Shown: piece after piece, positions 1-7,186 of the stretch | Layout: each line of letters opens with the position of its first letter | Numbering within the stretch: position 1 is the stretch's first letter | From: Actinomycetota bacterium | Lineage (GTDB): Bacteria; Actinomycetota; Thermoleophilia; Gaiellales; Gaiellaceae | Assembly: GCA_013696185.1 (NCBI GenBank) | Contig: JACCZA010000302.1 | Span: 1 to 10,424, forward strand | Reading direction: 5' to 3' | Length of the DNA stretch: 10,424 nucleotides | The notes under the pieces: model-generated | Told to the model about the DNA's origin: nothing | Seen by the model: the letters and a program-made list of their open reading frames with translations, nothing else | Database searches by the model: none | Made by a program: the position numbers and the translations under genes

Positions 1-1896
1 CAGGACGCCTCCGGCGTGTCGGTCCGCTCGCCGGACGGCCTCAGCCCGAGCGAGGCGCTGCACGCGATCCGGGAACGCGTGCTCGAGCTGACCGCCCTGC
101 AATCGCGGCTCTGGAGCCGCGAGCTCGCTCCCGCGCTCGCGGAGTCCGGGATCCTCGTGGGCCACGTCGAGGACTGCTCCGCGGAGGAGCTCGAGGAGCT
201 CGAGCGCCGCTTCGAGCACGAGGTCTTCCCCGTGCTGACGCCGCTCGGAGTCGGGCCGGGTCAGCCCTTCCCGTTCATCTCGCCGCTCTCGCTCAGCCTG
301 GGCGTGCTCGCGCGCGACCCGATCACCGGTGAGGAGCGCTTCGGGCGGGTCAAGGCACCGGAGGCCCTCCCCCGCTTCGTCGCGGTGGGCGAGCGGGGAC
401 TGCTGATACCGCTCGAGCGCGTGATCGCGCACTTCCTGGACTCACTCTTCCCGGGGATGGAGGTGGTCGAGCGAGCTGCCTTCCGCGTCACGCGAGACGC
501 GGATCTCGAGGTGTCCGACGAGGCGGACGACCTGCTCGAGGCGGTGCGCGTGGAGCTCGGTCGCAGACGCTTCGGCGAGGTCGTCCGGCTCGAGGTGAGC
601 GCCGCGATGTCGAACGAGATGCTCGCGCGCGTGAGGGACGGCGTGAGCGTGGTCGACGACCAGGTCTACCGGCCGCAGGGGCCGCTCGATCTCGCCGACG
701 CGATGCAGATCGCCGCGCTCGACCGGCCGGAGCTGAAGTTCGAGCCCTGGGCGCCCGTGACGCAGGCGCGGCTCTGCGCTACCCCCACCGGCAGCGGAGA
801 CGTCCTCGCGGAGATCGGACGCGGCGACATCCTGGTGCACCACCCCTACGAGTCCTTCGCGACGAGCTTCGAGGCCTTCGTCAAGCGAGCCTCGAAGGAT
901 CCGGACGTGATCGGGATCAAGACCGCCGTGTACCGCACGAGCGACGACTCGCCGCTCGTACCCGCCCTGATCGAGGCCGCCGCGGCCGGCAAGCAGACCG
1001 TCTGCCTCGTCGAGCTCAAGGCGCGCTTCGACGAGCGGCGGAACATCGAGTGGTCGCGCGCGCTCGAGCAGGCAGGCGTACACGTGGTCTACGGCTTCCC
1101 GAACCTGAAGATCCACGCGAAGATGACGCTCGTCGTCCGCCGGGAGGGCGACCACCTGCGCCGGTACGTCCATGTCGGCACCGGCAACTATCACGCGCTG
1201 ACGGCGCGCGCCTACGAGGATCTCGGCCTCTTCACGGCTGACCAGGACATCGCCGCCGACGTCGCGGACCTCTTCAACTACATCACCGGCTTCGGTCGCC
1301 CGCAGCGCTTTCGCAAGCTCCTCATCGCGCCGTTCGAGCTGCGCGACCGCCTGATCGAGGAGATCCGAGGAGCGGCGCGTGCAGGCGACTCCGGCCGGAT
1401 TCGCATCAAGGTCAACGCCCTCACCGACCCGGCGCTGATCGACGAGCTCTACGCCGCCTCGCAGGCGGGCACGCAGGTCGAGGTCGTGGCCCGCAGCATC
1501 TGCGCACTGCGGCCGGGCGTGCCGGGCCTGAGCGAGAACATCCGCGTCCGCAGCGTCCTCGGCCGGTTCCTCGAGCACAGCCGCATCTTCAGCTTCCGGG
1601 CCGGCGACGAGACCCGGGTCTACATGGGCAGCGCGGACCTGATGCCCCGGAACCTCGACCATCGGATCGAGATCGTCGTACCGGTCGAGCAGGCGCGTGC
1701 GCAGGGTGAGATCGCGGCAGCCTTCGACGCGCTCCTCGCCGACGACGACGGGGCGTGGGACCTGCTGCCCGACGGCTCGTGGGCGCGCCTGGCCCCCGCG
1801 CAGGGCAAGCGCGGACGGAGCGCGCAGCGGGTGCTGATGCGCCGGGCCCGGGCGCGCGAGCGGCGGCAGGCCGGGTACGCCACCCGTGCGGGCTAG
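1..1896 (+). CDS. ppk1: Polyphosphate kinase 1, 5' end cut by the window edge
   Basis: This enzyme reversibly transfers the terminal phosphate of ATP onto inorganic polyphosphate through a phosphohistidine intermediate. The reading frame is open from base 1, and comparison of active-site positions with E. coli PPK1 (His435) suggests about 60 N-terminal residues lie outside the window, so the GTG at 16 is not the true start. Counting from base 1, the autophosphorylated histidine is His372 in KIHAKM (bases 1114-1116), and the second conserved histidine is His391 in HVGTGNY, with the same 19-residue spacing as E. coli His435/His454. Arg312 (VYRT) and Arg342 (KARFDE) match the Mg/phosphate-binding arginines, and His526 in EHSRIF matches E. 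coli His592. The C-terminal phospholipase-D-like domain is complete and ends with a basic Arg-rich tail. ppx follows on the same strand. All catalytic residues are present, so the protein is probably active. Confidence 0.96.
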   Translation, partial: QDASGVSVRSPDGLSPSEALHAIRERVLELTALQSRLWSRELAPALAESGILVGHVEDCSAEELEELERRFEHEVFPVLTPLGVGPGQPFPFISPLSLSLGVLARDPITGEERFGRVKAPEALPRFVAVGERGLLIPLERVIAHFLDSLFPGMEVVERAAFRVTRDADLEVSDEADDLLEAVRVELGRRRFGEVVRLEVSAAMSNEMLARVRDGVSVVDDQVYRPQGPLDLADAMQIAALDRPELKFEPWAPVTQARLCATPTGSGDVLAEIGRGDILVHHPYESFATSFEAFVKRASKDPDVIGIKTAVYRTSDDSPLVPALIEAAAAGKQTVCLVELKARFDERRNIEWSRALEQAGVHVVYGFPNLKIHAKMTLVVRREGDHLRRYVHVGTGNYHALTARAYEDLGLFTADQDIAADVADLFNYITGFGRPQRFRKLLIAPFELRDRLIEEIRGAARAGDSGRIRIKVNALTDPALIDELYAASQAGTQVEVVARSICALRPGVPGLSENIRVRSVLGRFLEHSRIFSFRAGDETRVYMGSADLMPRNLDHRIEIVVPVEQARAQGEIAAAFDALLADDDGAWDLLPDGSWARLAPAQGKRGRSAQRVLMRRARARERRQAGYATRAG

Positions 1897-1957
1897 AGCC
1901 CTCGTCCACAGGCTGCGCCGCCCCGCGTCCGCCGATGCCTCAGCCACTATTTCCGCC

Positions 1958-2848
1958 GTGCGCGTGGCGGTGATCGACGTGGGCTCGAACACGGCACGCC
2001 TGCTCGTGGCCGCCCCTTCGCCCGTAGGGCTCACCGCTGTGCGCCAGGAGCGCGCCTACCTCGCACTCGGCGCGGAGATCCTGCGCCGGGGGTCGCTCAC
2101 CGAGCGCAAGCTCGACGAGGTGGCGAGGACCGCGCGGCGCTATGCCCGCCTCGCCCGCAAGCTCGGCGCGGAGCGAGTCGAGGTGATCGTCACCGCGCCG
2201 GCGCGCCAGGCGAAGAACGGGGGGGCGCTCGTCGAGGCACTCGTCCGTGCGACGGGCGCGACCGTGCGTGCGCTGTCGGCCGAGGAGGAGGGGATGCTCG
2301 CCTACCGCGGCGCCGTCGAGGGCCTCACCTCGCTGCCCGAGATCCTTGCGGTTTGCGACGTAGGCGGCGGGTCGACCGAGGTGGCGATCGGACGCCCACC
2401 CGGACTCCCTCACTGGAACCGGTCGGTCGACCTCGGCTCGCTCAGGCTGACGGCGGCCATCCTGAAGAGCGATCCTCCCGACAGGAGGGAGATCCGGGCC
2501 GCGCGCGCCCACGCCGACGGGTGTCTGGCCGAGCTCGAGCCTCCGGAGGCACCGCTCGCGGCCCTCGTCGTCGGCGGCAGCGCACGAGGACTCGCCAAGC
2601 TCGTGGGACCGAGTCTCGGCGAAGAGGCACTCGCCGCTGCGCTGCGACTGTCGACTGCGCGTCGCTCGGCGAAGCTCGCGAAGGCGTACGGCATGGACGA
2701 CGAGCGAGCGCGCGTCCTCCCGGCCGGCGCGATCATCCTCCAGGCGCTCACGAGGCGGCTCGGCGTGCCGCTCGAGCTCGCACAGGGAGGTCTGCGGGAG
2801 GGAGCGGCGCTCGCGCTGCTCGAGGAGCGCACGCTGGCCGCGGTCTGA
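1958..2848 (+). CDS. ppx: Exopolyphosphatase, Ppx/GppA family (short actinobacterial form)
   Basis: This enzyme probably releases orthophosphate from the ends of polyphosphate chains, opposing ppk1 just upstream; a guanosine pentaphosphate phosphatase activity (GppA) is the alternative in this family. It has the ASKHA/actin-like ATPase fold signatures: the first phosphate loop VIDVGSNTARLL at residues 5-16, the second loop CDVGGGSTE at about 133-141, the catalytic acidic cluster SAEEEG at about 107-112, and a glycine-rich VGGSARGLA segment near 205-213. At 296 residues it is the short, two-domain form without the C-terminal HD-like extension of E. coli PPX. I chose the GTG at 1958 because the first beta strand (RVAVIDVGSN) begins there, as in relatives. 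An in-frame GTG at 1886 would add 24 low-complexity residues and overlap the end of ppk1. No Shine-Dalgarno sequence precedes 1958; CACTAT at 1945-1950 lies 7 nt before it and could be the -10 of a leaderless transcript. Confidence 0.9.
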   Translation: MRVAVIDVGSNTARLLVAAPSPVGLTAVRQERAYLALGAEILRRGSLTERKLDEVARTARRYARLARKLGAERVEVIVTAPARQAKNGGALVEALVRATGATVRALSAEEEGMLAYRGAVEGLTSLPEILAVCDVGGGSTEVAIGRPPGLPHWNRSVDLGSLRLTAAILKSDPPDRREIRAARAHADGCLAELEPPEAPLAALVVGGSARGLAKLVGPSLGEEALAAALRLSTARRSAKLAKAYGMDDERARVLPAGAIILQALTRRLGVPLELAQGGLREGAALALLEERTLAAV

Positions 2849-2863
2849 GGGCCCCGCCCGAGG
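2849..2863. other. Convergent junction between ppx and sixA
   Basis: Only 15 bp, almost all G and C, separate the ppx TGA (plus strand) from the sixA TAG (minus strand). There is a short GGGCCC palindrome but no stem followed by a T-run on either strand. I therefore see no intrinsic terminator, and transcripts from the two sides may overlap here. Confidence 0.6.
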
Positions 2864-3301
2864 CTACGCCGGCGGCGGGATGACGTCCTCGACCGCGAGG
2901 TCGCCCGCGAGCACGAGCGTCCCGCCCTTCGGGTAGCGCAGATCCTCGGCCGCGACACCGAGCAGGTCGTGCTGAAAGCCGCCGTGGGTGCAGAGGACGA
3001 CCGGCTGCCCCGCGTGGCGAGTGGCGAGCTCCGCGCCCTCGGTCGCCTGCAGCTCCTCGCCCAGCTCCGGCCGCACCTCCACGTCGAGGCCGCGAGCTGC
3101 CGCGAGCGGCTCAACCGTCTGGAGGCAGCGGCGAGCCGGGCTCGACAGGATCCGCTCGACCTCGAAGCGCGAGAGCGCGTCGACCAGGCCGAGCGCCTGG
3201 CGGCGGCCGCGCTCGTCGAGCGGGCGAAGGCTGTCATCCCCGGCCCAGCTCGCACTCTTTCCGGCCTGCGCGTGCCGGACGAGCAGGAGCCGGCGGCTCA
3301 T
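2864..3301 (-). CDS. sixA: SixA-like phosphohistidine phosphatase (histidine phosphatase superfamily)
   Basis: This is a small cytoplasmic protein of 145 residues, the usual length for SixA. SixA in E. coli removes phosphate from phosphohistidine on signalling proteins. The N-terminal LLLVRHAQAG places the nucleophile at His10, with Arg9 beside it; the third residue is Ala rather than the Gly of the common RHG motif, which is normal for SixA. SSPARRCLQT (53-62) supplies the conserved Arg58, and LCTHGG contains the second catalytic histidine, His106. Its ATG overlaps the TGA of the CYTH-CHAD gene (ATGA at 3301-3298), which indicates translational coupling; a weak AAGG lies 5 nt before the ATG. 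The frame stays open upstream to 3976, but that part is the shadow of the CYTH-CHAD gene. The true substrate is unknown: PPK1 (His-phosphorylated), a sensor kinase, or a nucleotide as for the related domain of mycobacterial MutT1 are all possible. Confidence 0.87.
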   Translation of the reverse strand: MSRRLLLVRHAQAGKSASWAGDDSLRPLDERGRRQALGLVDALSRFEVERILSSPARRCLQTVEPLAAARGLDVEVRPELGEELQATEGAELATRHAGQPVVLCTHGGFQHDLLGVAAEDLRYPKGGTLVLAGDLAVEDVIPPPA

Positions 3302-4740
3302 CGCGCCTTGGCCGTGCGGCGCCCGAGGCGATCCAGCCGCTTCCACGCCTTCTGGAAGCCGGCGCGGGCCTCCTCGCGCCGCGCTCGCTCGCGCTCGACG
3401 AGCCGTCCCGCCGCGAAGTGCGCGCTCGTGGCCCGCGAGCCTCGGAGCAGGTCGCGGATCCGCTCCTCGGCCACGACCGCGTCCTGGTGGGCGCCGAGCC
3501 CGTCCTGGAGGCGCTTCGCCGCCGAGATCAGCTCCCCCGCGTGGCTGCCGAGGACGGGCTCCGCCAGCTCGGTGGCGTAGCGAGCGCGCTTGACCCTGAT
3601 CCGCACCTCGTGGAGCGCCTCGTCGGCCGGCTCGGCCTCGAGACGGTTCACCGCCTTGCGCAACCGCACGAACTCCGCGTGCCAGATCTCGCCGAGGGAT
3701 ACGTCCGCGTCCGTGAGCGGGAGGGCCTCCGCAGCCGCCTCCAGGCGATCGAGCAGCGCGAAGTAGCGCTCGCTGCGGAGCGCCGCGAGCAGCTGGGTGC
3801 GCGCACGGTCGCGCTCGGCCTCGAGGCGCTCGAAGAGCGCCTGCAGGGACTCCCGCTCGGGCGAGCCGAGCACCTCCGCTTCCTCGAGGAGATGGGCGAT
3901 CAAGACGTCGAGGTCGCGCACGGGCCCGAGCGCGTCTCCGAGCCAGCCCAGCTCGGCGCGCAGCTCCTCGGCCCACTCGGGCGCCAGCACGGGCCGTCCC
4001 GCTCGCAGGAACGCCCGCAGTCGCCGGGTCGCCACGCGCAGCTGATGCAGATCTTCCGGATCGCGCCCGAGTCGCGTGCCGGGATCGTGCGCGAGCATCC
4101 GCCGGAGCTGGAGCACGAACATCGCCTGGAGCGCCCCGCCCGCCGTCGAGGTGTCGGGGCTGGGGCTCTCGGCCAGCTGGAGCCCGAGCGCGCGCACGAG
4201 CTTCGGCCGGTGCTCGGGATCGCCTGCGCCGGCTCGACGCAGCACCTTCTCCATGCGCCCGAGCACGCGATCGTCGCCCTCGACGAGCTCGATCTCGACC
4301 TCCTCGAAGGGCTGGGCGAGATCCTCGCCGCCCTCGACGAGCGCCACCGAGTCGAGCACGACCTCCGCGAGCGGTCGCCCCTCGCCGCTCGTCACGAGCA
4401 CCCCGCTGCGGTGCGTGCGCAGGTGCGCGACCGACTCGAGCTCGCCGTGCCGGGTCAGCGCCGCGAGCAGGCTGCGCAGCTGCGCCGGGGGACGTGCGGG
4501 GCCGCCGCGCTGCTCGAGCTCCAGCCGGCCGCGCTCGTGCGGCAGCTTGAGCTGCCAGGCGCCGCGCCCGTTCTCGACACGGTGCCGCAGCGTCACGCGG
4601 GCGCGCGCGAGCCGGAAGTCCGGGGTGTCGAAGTAGGTCGAGTCGAGCACGCGCGGCGCCAGCGGCTCGCCGCCGAGAGCGGGAAGCGCGAAGCCGGCCG
4701 GGACCTGGAGCTTCAGCTCGCGCTCGAGCGATCCCTTCAC
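3298..4740 (-). CDS. CYTH-CHAD two-domain protein (triphosphate-tunnel / polyphosphate-binding)
   Basis: The 480-residue protein has an N-terminal CYTH domain (about 1-190) and a C-terminal CHAD domain (about 205-465). The CYTH signature ExExK is ERELK at residues 6-10; YFDTP (36-40), LRHR (51-54), WQLKLP (62-67), an acidic strand EEVEIELVEG (146-155) and KLVRALGL (180-187) follow the expected tunnel strands. Such domains bind or hydrolyse triphosphates or short polyphosphate. The CHAD domain is a basic helical bundle with paired conserved His/Arg motifs, LHQLRVATRRLRA (His232) and LHEVRIRVKRARY (His377), plus GLGAHQD (His418). CHAD domains are known to bind polyphosphate and can target granules. 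The start is GTG at 4740, which puts ExExK at its usual distance from the N-terminus; phoU ends 19 bp upstream. The stop overlaps the sixA start by 4 bp. Location after pst-phoU and opposite ppk1-ppx supports a role in polyphosphate metabolism; whether the CYTH part is catalytic cannot be told. Confidence 0.92.
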   Translation of the reverse strand: MKGSLERELKLQVPAGFALPALGGEPLAPRVLDSTYFDTPDFRLARARVTLRHRVENGRGAWQLKLPHERGRLELEQRGGPARPPAQLRSLLAALTRHGELESVAHLRTHRSGVLVTSGEGRPLAEVVLDSVALVEGGEDLAQPFEEVEIELVEGDDRVLGRMEKVLRRAGAGDPEHRPKLVRALGLQLAESPSPDTSTAGGALQAMFVLQLRRMLAHDPGTRLGRDPEDLHQLRVATRRLRAFLRAGRPVLAPEWAEELRAELGWLGDALGPVRDLDVLIAHLLEEAEVLGSPERESLQALFERLEAERDRARTQLLAALRSERYFALLDRLEAAAEALPLTDADVSLGEIWHAEFVRLRKAVNRLEAEPADEALHEVRIRVKRARYATELAEPVLGSHAGELISAAKRLQDGLGAHQDAVVAEERIRDLLRGSRATSAHFAAGRLVERERARREEARAGFQKAWKRLDRLGRRTAKAR

Positions 4741-4759
4741 CTCGAGCCCGCCGGCCGGC

Positions 4760-5431
4760 TCAGCTCGCGCGGTGCGAGGCGTCGGTGAACTCGCGGAACT
4801 CGCCGGTGACGAGATACGCGGTCTGCTCGCCGATGTCGACTGCGTGGTCGCCGATCCGCTCGAGGCAGCGCGAGACGATGATCATCCGCAGGCCCCACTC
4901 GCGCAGCGCGAGGTTGCTGCCGAGCGCGAGAACGTGCTGGACGATCCGCCGGTTCGCGCGGTCGATCAGCTCGTCGAGGTCGACGAGGCTCGTCGCGACC
5001 GCGACGTCGCGGTCGGCGAAGGAGTCGAGCGACACGCGGATCATCTCCTCGGCGCGCGAGCCCATCTCCTCGAAGCCGGCCATCAAGCGCGGGTCCGGGG
5101 AGACGTCGTAGACGAGCTTCGTCAGCTTCGCGATCGTGACGCAGTAGTCGGCCATCCGCTCGAGGTGCAGGTTGTTGTGCAGGAGCGCGAGCACGAGCCG
5201 CAGGTCGGCTGCGACGGGCGTCTGCCGCGCGAGCAGCGACTCGACCCCGGCCTGAATCGCGAGGTACTGACGATCGACCTCGTCGTCGAAGGCGATCACC
5301 TCGTCGGCGAGCTCGGGATCGCGCTGCTCGAGCGCGTTGATCGCACCGCGCAGGGCGCGGAGGACGAGCTCTCCCTCCTCGTGCAGCGTCGCCTGGAGCG
5401 TGTCCAGCTCCTCCTGCAGGACGAGCCTCAT
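4760..5431 (-). CDS. phoU: Phosphate signalling protein PhoU
   Basis: PhoU links the Pst transporter to the PhoR-type sensor kinase and represses the phosphate-starvation response when phosphate is plentiful. At 223 residues it has the normal length and the internal duplication of two three-helix bundles. Each repeat carries its acidic metal-binding motifs: FDDEVD (48-53) and ERMADY (91-96) in the first, DLDELID (151-157) and ERIGDHAVDI (191-200) in the second. No membrane segment or signal is seen, so it acts in the cytoplasm at the inner face of the transporter. Its ATG overlaps the pstB stop codon (ATGA, 5431-5428), as expected for proteins made together. The CYTH-CHAD gene follows after 19 bp. 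No PhoR/PhoP genes are in the window. Confidence 0.96.
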   Translation of the reverse strand: MRLVLQEELDTLQATLHEEGELVLRALRGAINALEQRDPELADEVIAFDDEVDRQYLAIQAGVESLLARQTPVAADLRLVLALLHNNLHLERMADYCVTIAKLTKLVYDVSPDPRLMAGFEEMGSRAEEMIRVSLDSFADRDVAVATSLVDLDELIDRANRRIVQHVLALGSNLALREWGLRMIIVSRCLERIGDHAVDIGEQTAYLVTGEFREFTDASHRAS

Positions 5432-6309
5432 CCGAACCGCCCCGTCACGTAGTCCTCGGTCCGCTTGTCGGCCGGCTGGGTAAAGATCTTCTGGGTCGCG
5501 TCATACTCGACGAGGATGCCCGTGCGCTGGCCCTCGGCACCCTGATTGACGCTGAAGAACGCAGTCATGTCGGCCACGCGGGCGGCCTGCTGCATGTTGT
5601 GGGTGACGACGACGATCGTGTACTCCTGCTTCAGCTCGTGCATCAGATCCTCGATCCGCGTCGTCGCGATCGGGTCGAGGGCCGAGGCCGGCTCGTCCAT
5701 CAGGATCACGTCGGGCTCGACCGCGAGGCAGCGGGCGATGCAGAGGCGCTGCTGCTGGCCGCCCGAGAGGCTGAGCGCGCTCGCCTTCAAGCGATCCTTG
5801 ACCTCGTCCCAGAGCGCCGCCTGCTGCAGCGCACGCTCGACCCGCTCGGAGAGGTTGTCGTTCAGACCGAGCACGCGCGGCCCGAAGGCGATGTTGTCGT
5901 AGATCGTCTTCGGAAAGGGGTTCGGCTTCTGGAAGACCATGCCGATCCGCTTGCGCACCTCGACCGCGTCGACCTCGGGGCCGTAGAGATCCTGGTCGTG
6001 ATACATGATCGTGCCGTCGATCGTCGCGCCCGGGATGAGCGCGTTCATGTGGTTGAAGCAGCGGATGAACGTGCTCTTGCCGCAGCCGGAGGGCCCGATG
6101 AACGCCGTCACGCAGTTGCGGTAGATGTCGAGCGAGACATCGCTCAGCGCGGGATTCCCGCTGTAGGACACGGTGACGTCCCGCACCTGGAAGATCGGCT
6201 CCCGCAGCTCGGGGGAGCCGGAGGGCCGCGGCCGCTCTGCGACGTGCTCGAGGCTCACGTCGCCGATCTTGACAGAAGGCGCCTCGAGCCGGGTCTCGAT
6301 TTCGGTCAT
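5428..6309 (-). CDS. pstB: Phosphate ABC transporter ATP-binding protein PstB
   Basis: This is the ATPase subunit that energises phosphate import through PstCA. All ABC motifs are present: Walker A GPSGCGKST (72-80), Q-loop Gln127 in MVFQKPNPFP, signature LSGGQ (181-185), Walker B VILMDE (201-206) and switch His237 in VVTHNM. The MVFQKPNPFPKTIYDN segment is characteristic of PstB rather than other ABC ATPases. With 293 residues it is about 35-40 residues longer than typical PstB; the extra is an N-terminal, charged, proline-containing stretch ahead of the first strand (IFQVRDVTVSY, 39-49). The ATG at 6309 lies one base after the pstA stop, which supports this start, although an in-frame GTG at codon 18 could give a shorter form. 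Its 3' end overlaps the phoU start. Confidence 0.97.
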   Translation of the reverse strand: MTEIETRLEAPSVKIGDVSLEHVAERPRPSGSPELREPIFQVRDVTVSYSGNPALSDVSLDIYRNCVTAFIGPSGCGKSTFIRCFNHMNALIPGATIDGTIMYHDQDLYGPEVDAVEVRKRIGMVFQKPNPFPKTIYDNIAFGPRVLGLNDNLSERVERALQQAALWDEVKDRLKASALSLSGGQQQRLCIARCLAVEPDVILMDEPASALDPIATTRIEDLMHELKQEYTIVVVTHNMQQAARVADMTAFFSVNQGAEGQRTGILVEYDATQKIFTQPADKRTEDYVTGRFG

Positions 6310-6310
6310 G

Positions 6311-7186
6311 TCACCACTTTCGTCCGTAGCGGTTGCGCAGCCAGATCGCGAAGCCGTTGAGGGTCAGCAGGATGGCCAGCAGCACGATGATCGCGGCTGC
6401 GGCGAGCTCGTGGAACTCGCCCTGCGAGCGACTCGTCCACTGGTAGATCTGCACGGGCAGCGCCGTGAAGTCTCCGAGCAGCGTCGGGTTGAACGCGACG
6501 TAGGTGAGGGCGCCCACGAGCAGGAGCGGCGCCGTCTCGCCGATCGCGCGCGAGACCGCGAGGATCGAGCCGGTGGCGATGCCCGGCGTGGCGGCCGGGA
6601 GCACCTGGCGCCAGACGACCTGCCACTTCGTCGCCCCGAGCGCATACGCCCCCTGCCGGATGGATCCGGGCACCGCGCGGATCGCCTCGCGCGCCGCGAT
6701 GATCACGGTCGGCAGCACGAGCAGCGTCAGGATCATCGCGCCCGCGAGGAGCACGCGCCCGAGGCCGAGCCCGCGCACGAGGAAGGCGAGCCCGAGGATG
6801 CCGTACACGATCGAGGGCACCGCGGCGAGGTTCTGGATGTTGACCTCGAGCGCGCGGTTGTACCAGCGGTTCCGATCCGCGTACTCCTCGAGGTAGATCG
6901 CGGTCCCGAGCCCGATCGGCACCGTGAACGCGATCAGGAGGAGGCCCATGTAGATCGTGGCGAGGATCGCCGGCCCCGCGCCCGCGAAGGCGGGGTCGGC
7001 CGAGGGCGCGTCGGTGAGCAGGACCGGGTCGACGAGCCGCACGCCGTTGAGGACGACCTGGACGATCAGGGTGCCGAGCGTGACGAGCCCCACGCCCAGC
7101 GAGAGCAGGAGGAAGCCGTGGAACAGCCGACCCTGCAGCTCTCCCTGCCGCCGCCCGCCGCGGATGTCGCCCGGGACGGCGCTCAT
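6311..7186 (-). CDS. pstA: Phosphate ABC transporter permease PstA
   Basis: One of the two membrane subunits forming the phosphate channel. The 291-residue protein shows about six hydrophobic segments, beginning at roughly residue 22, and the cytoplasmic EAA loop that contacts PstB at about 156-193 (REAIRAVPGSIRQGAYALGA, then the VLPAATPGI turn). The following AVSRAIGETAPLL is typical of PstA/PstC permeases, and AIGETAPLLLVG specifically favours PstA. The ATG at 7186 has a clear ribosome-binding site on the minus strand (GGGAGG at 7199-7194, 7 nt before the start) and overlaps the pstC stop in an ATGA junction. pstB begins one base after its own stop. Confidence 0.96.
   Translation of the reverse strand: MSAVPGDIRGGRRQGELQGRLFHGFLLLSLGVGLVTLGTLIVQVVLNGVRLVDPVLLTDAPSADPAFAGAGPAILATIYMGLLLIAFTVPIGLGTAIYLEEYADRNRWYNRALEVNIQNLAAVPSIVYGILGLAFLVRGLGLGRVLLAGAMILTLLVLPTVIIAAREAIRAVPGSIRQGAYALGATKWQVVWRQVLPAATPGIATGSILAVSRAIGETAPLLLVGALTYVAFNPTLLGDFTALPVQIYQWTSRSQGEFHELAAAAIIVLLAILLTLNGFAIWLRNRYGRKW

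Noticed and set aside
442..2034. Long minus-strand open frame (530 codons) opposite ppk1 and the start of ppx
   Set aside because: Antisense shadow of a high-GC gene: composition is Arg/Ala/Asp/Val-rich without fold signatures, while the plus strand encodes intact PPK1 active-site motifs.
2849..2863. Possible bidirectional terminator between ppx and sixA
   Set aside because: Only a GGGCCC palindrome in 15 bp, with no stable stem or T-run.
2410..3255. Minus-strand open frame (281 codons) spanning the ppx-sixA junction
   Set aside because: Ser/Arg/Ala-rich composition without motifs, and it crosses two well-supported genes in other frames.
3302..3976. Upstream extension of the sixA frame to 370 codons
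   Set aside because: The added part is Arg/Gly/Ala-rich shadow of CYTH-CHAD; SixA proteins begin directly with the VRHA strand, matching the ATG at 3301.
3418..4788. Plus-strand open frame (456 codons) opposite CYTH-CHAD
   Set aside because: No domain recognisable; the opposite strand shows CYTH and CHAD motifs throughout, so this is a shadow frame.
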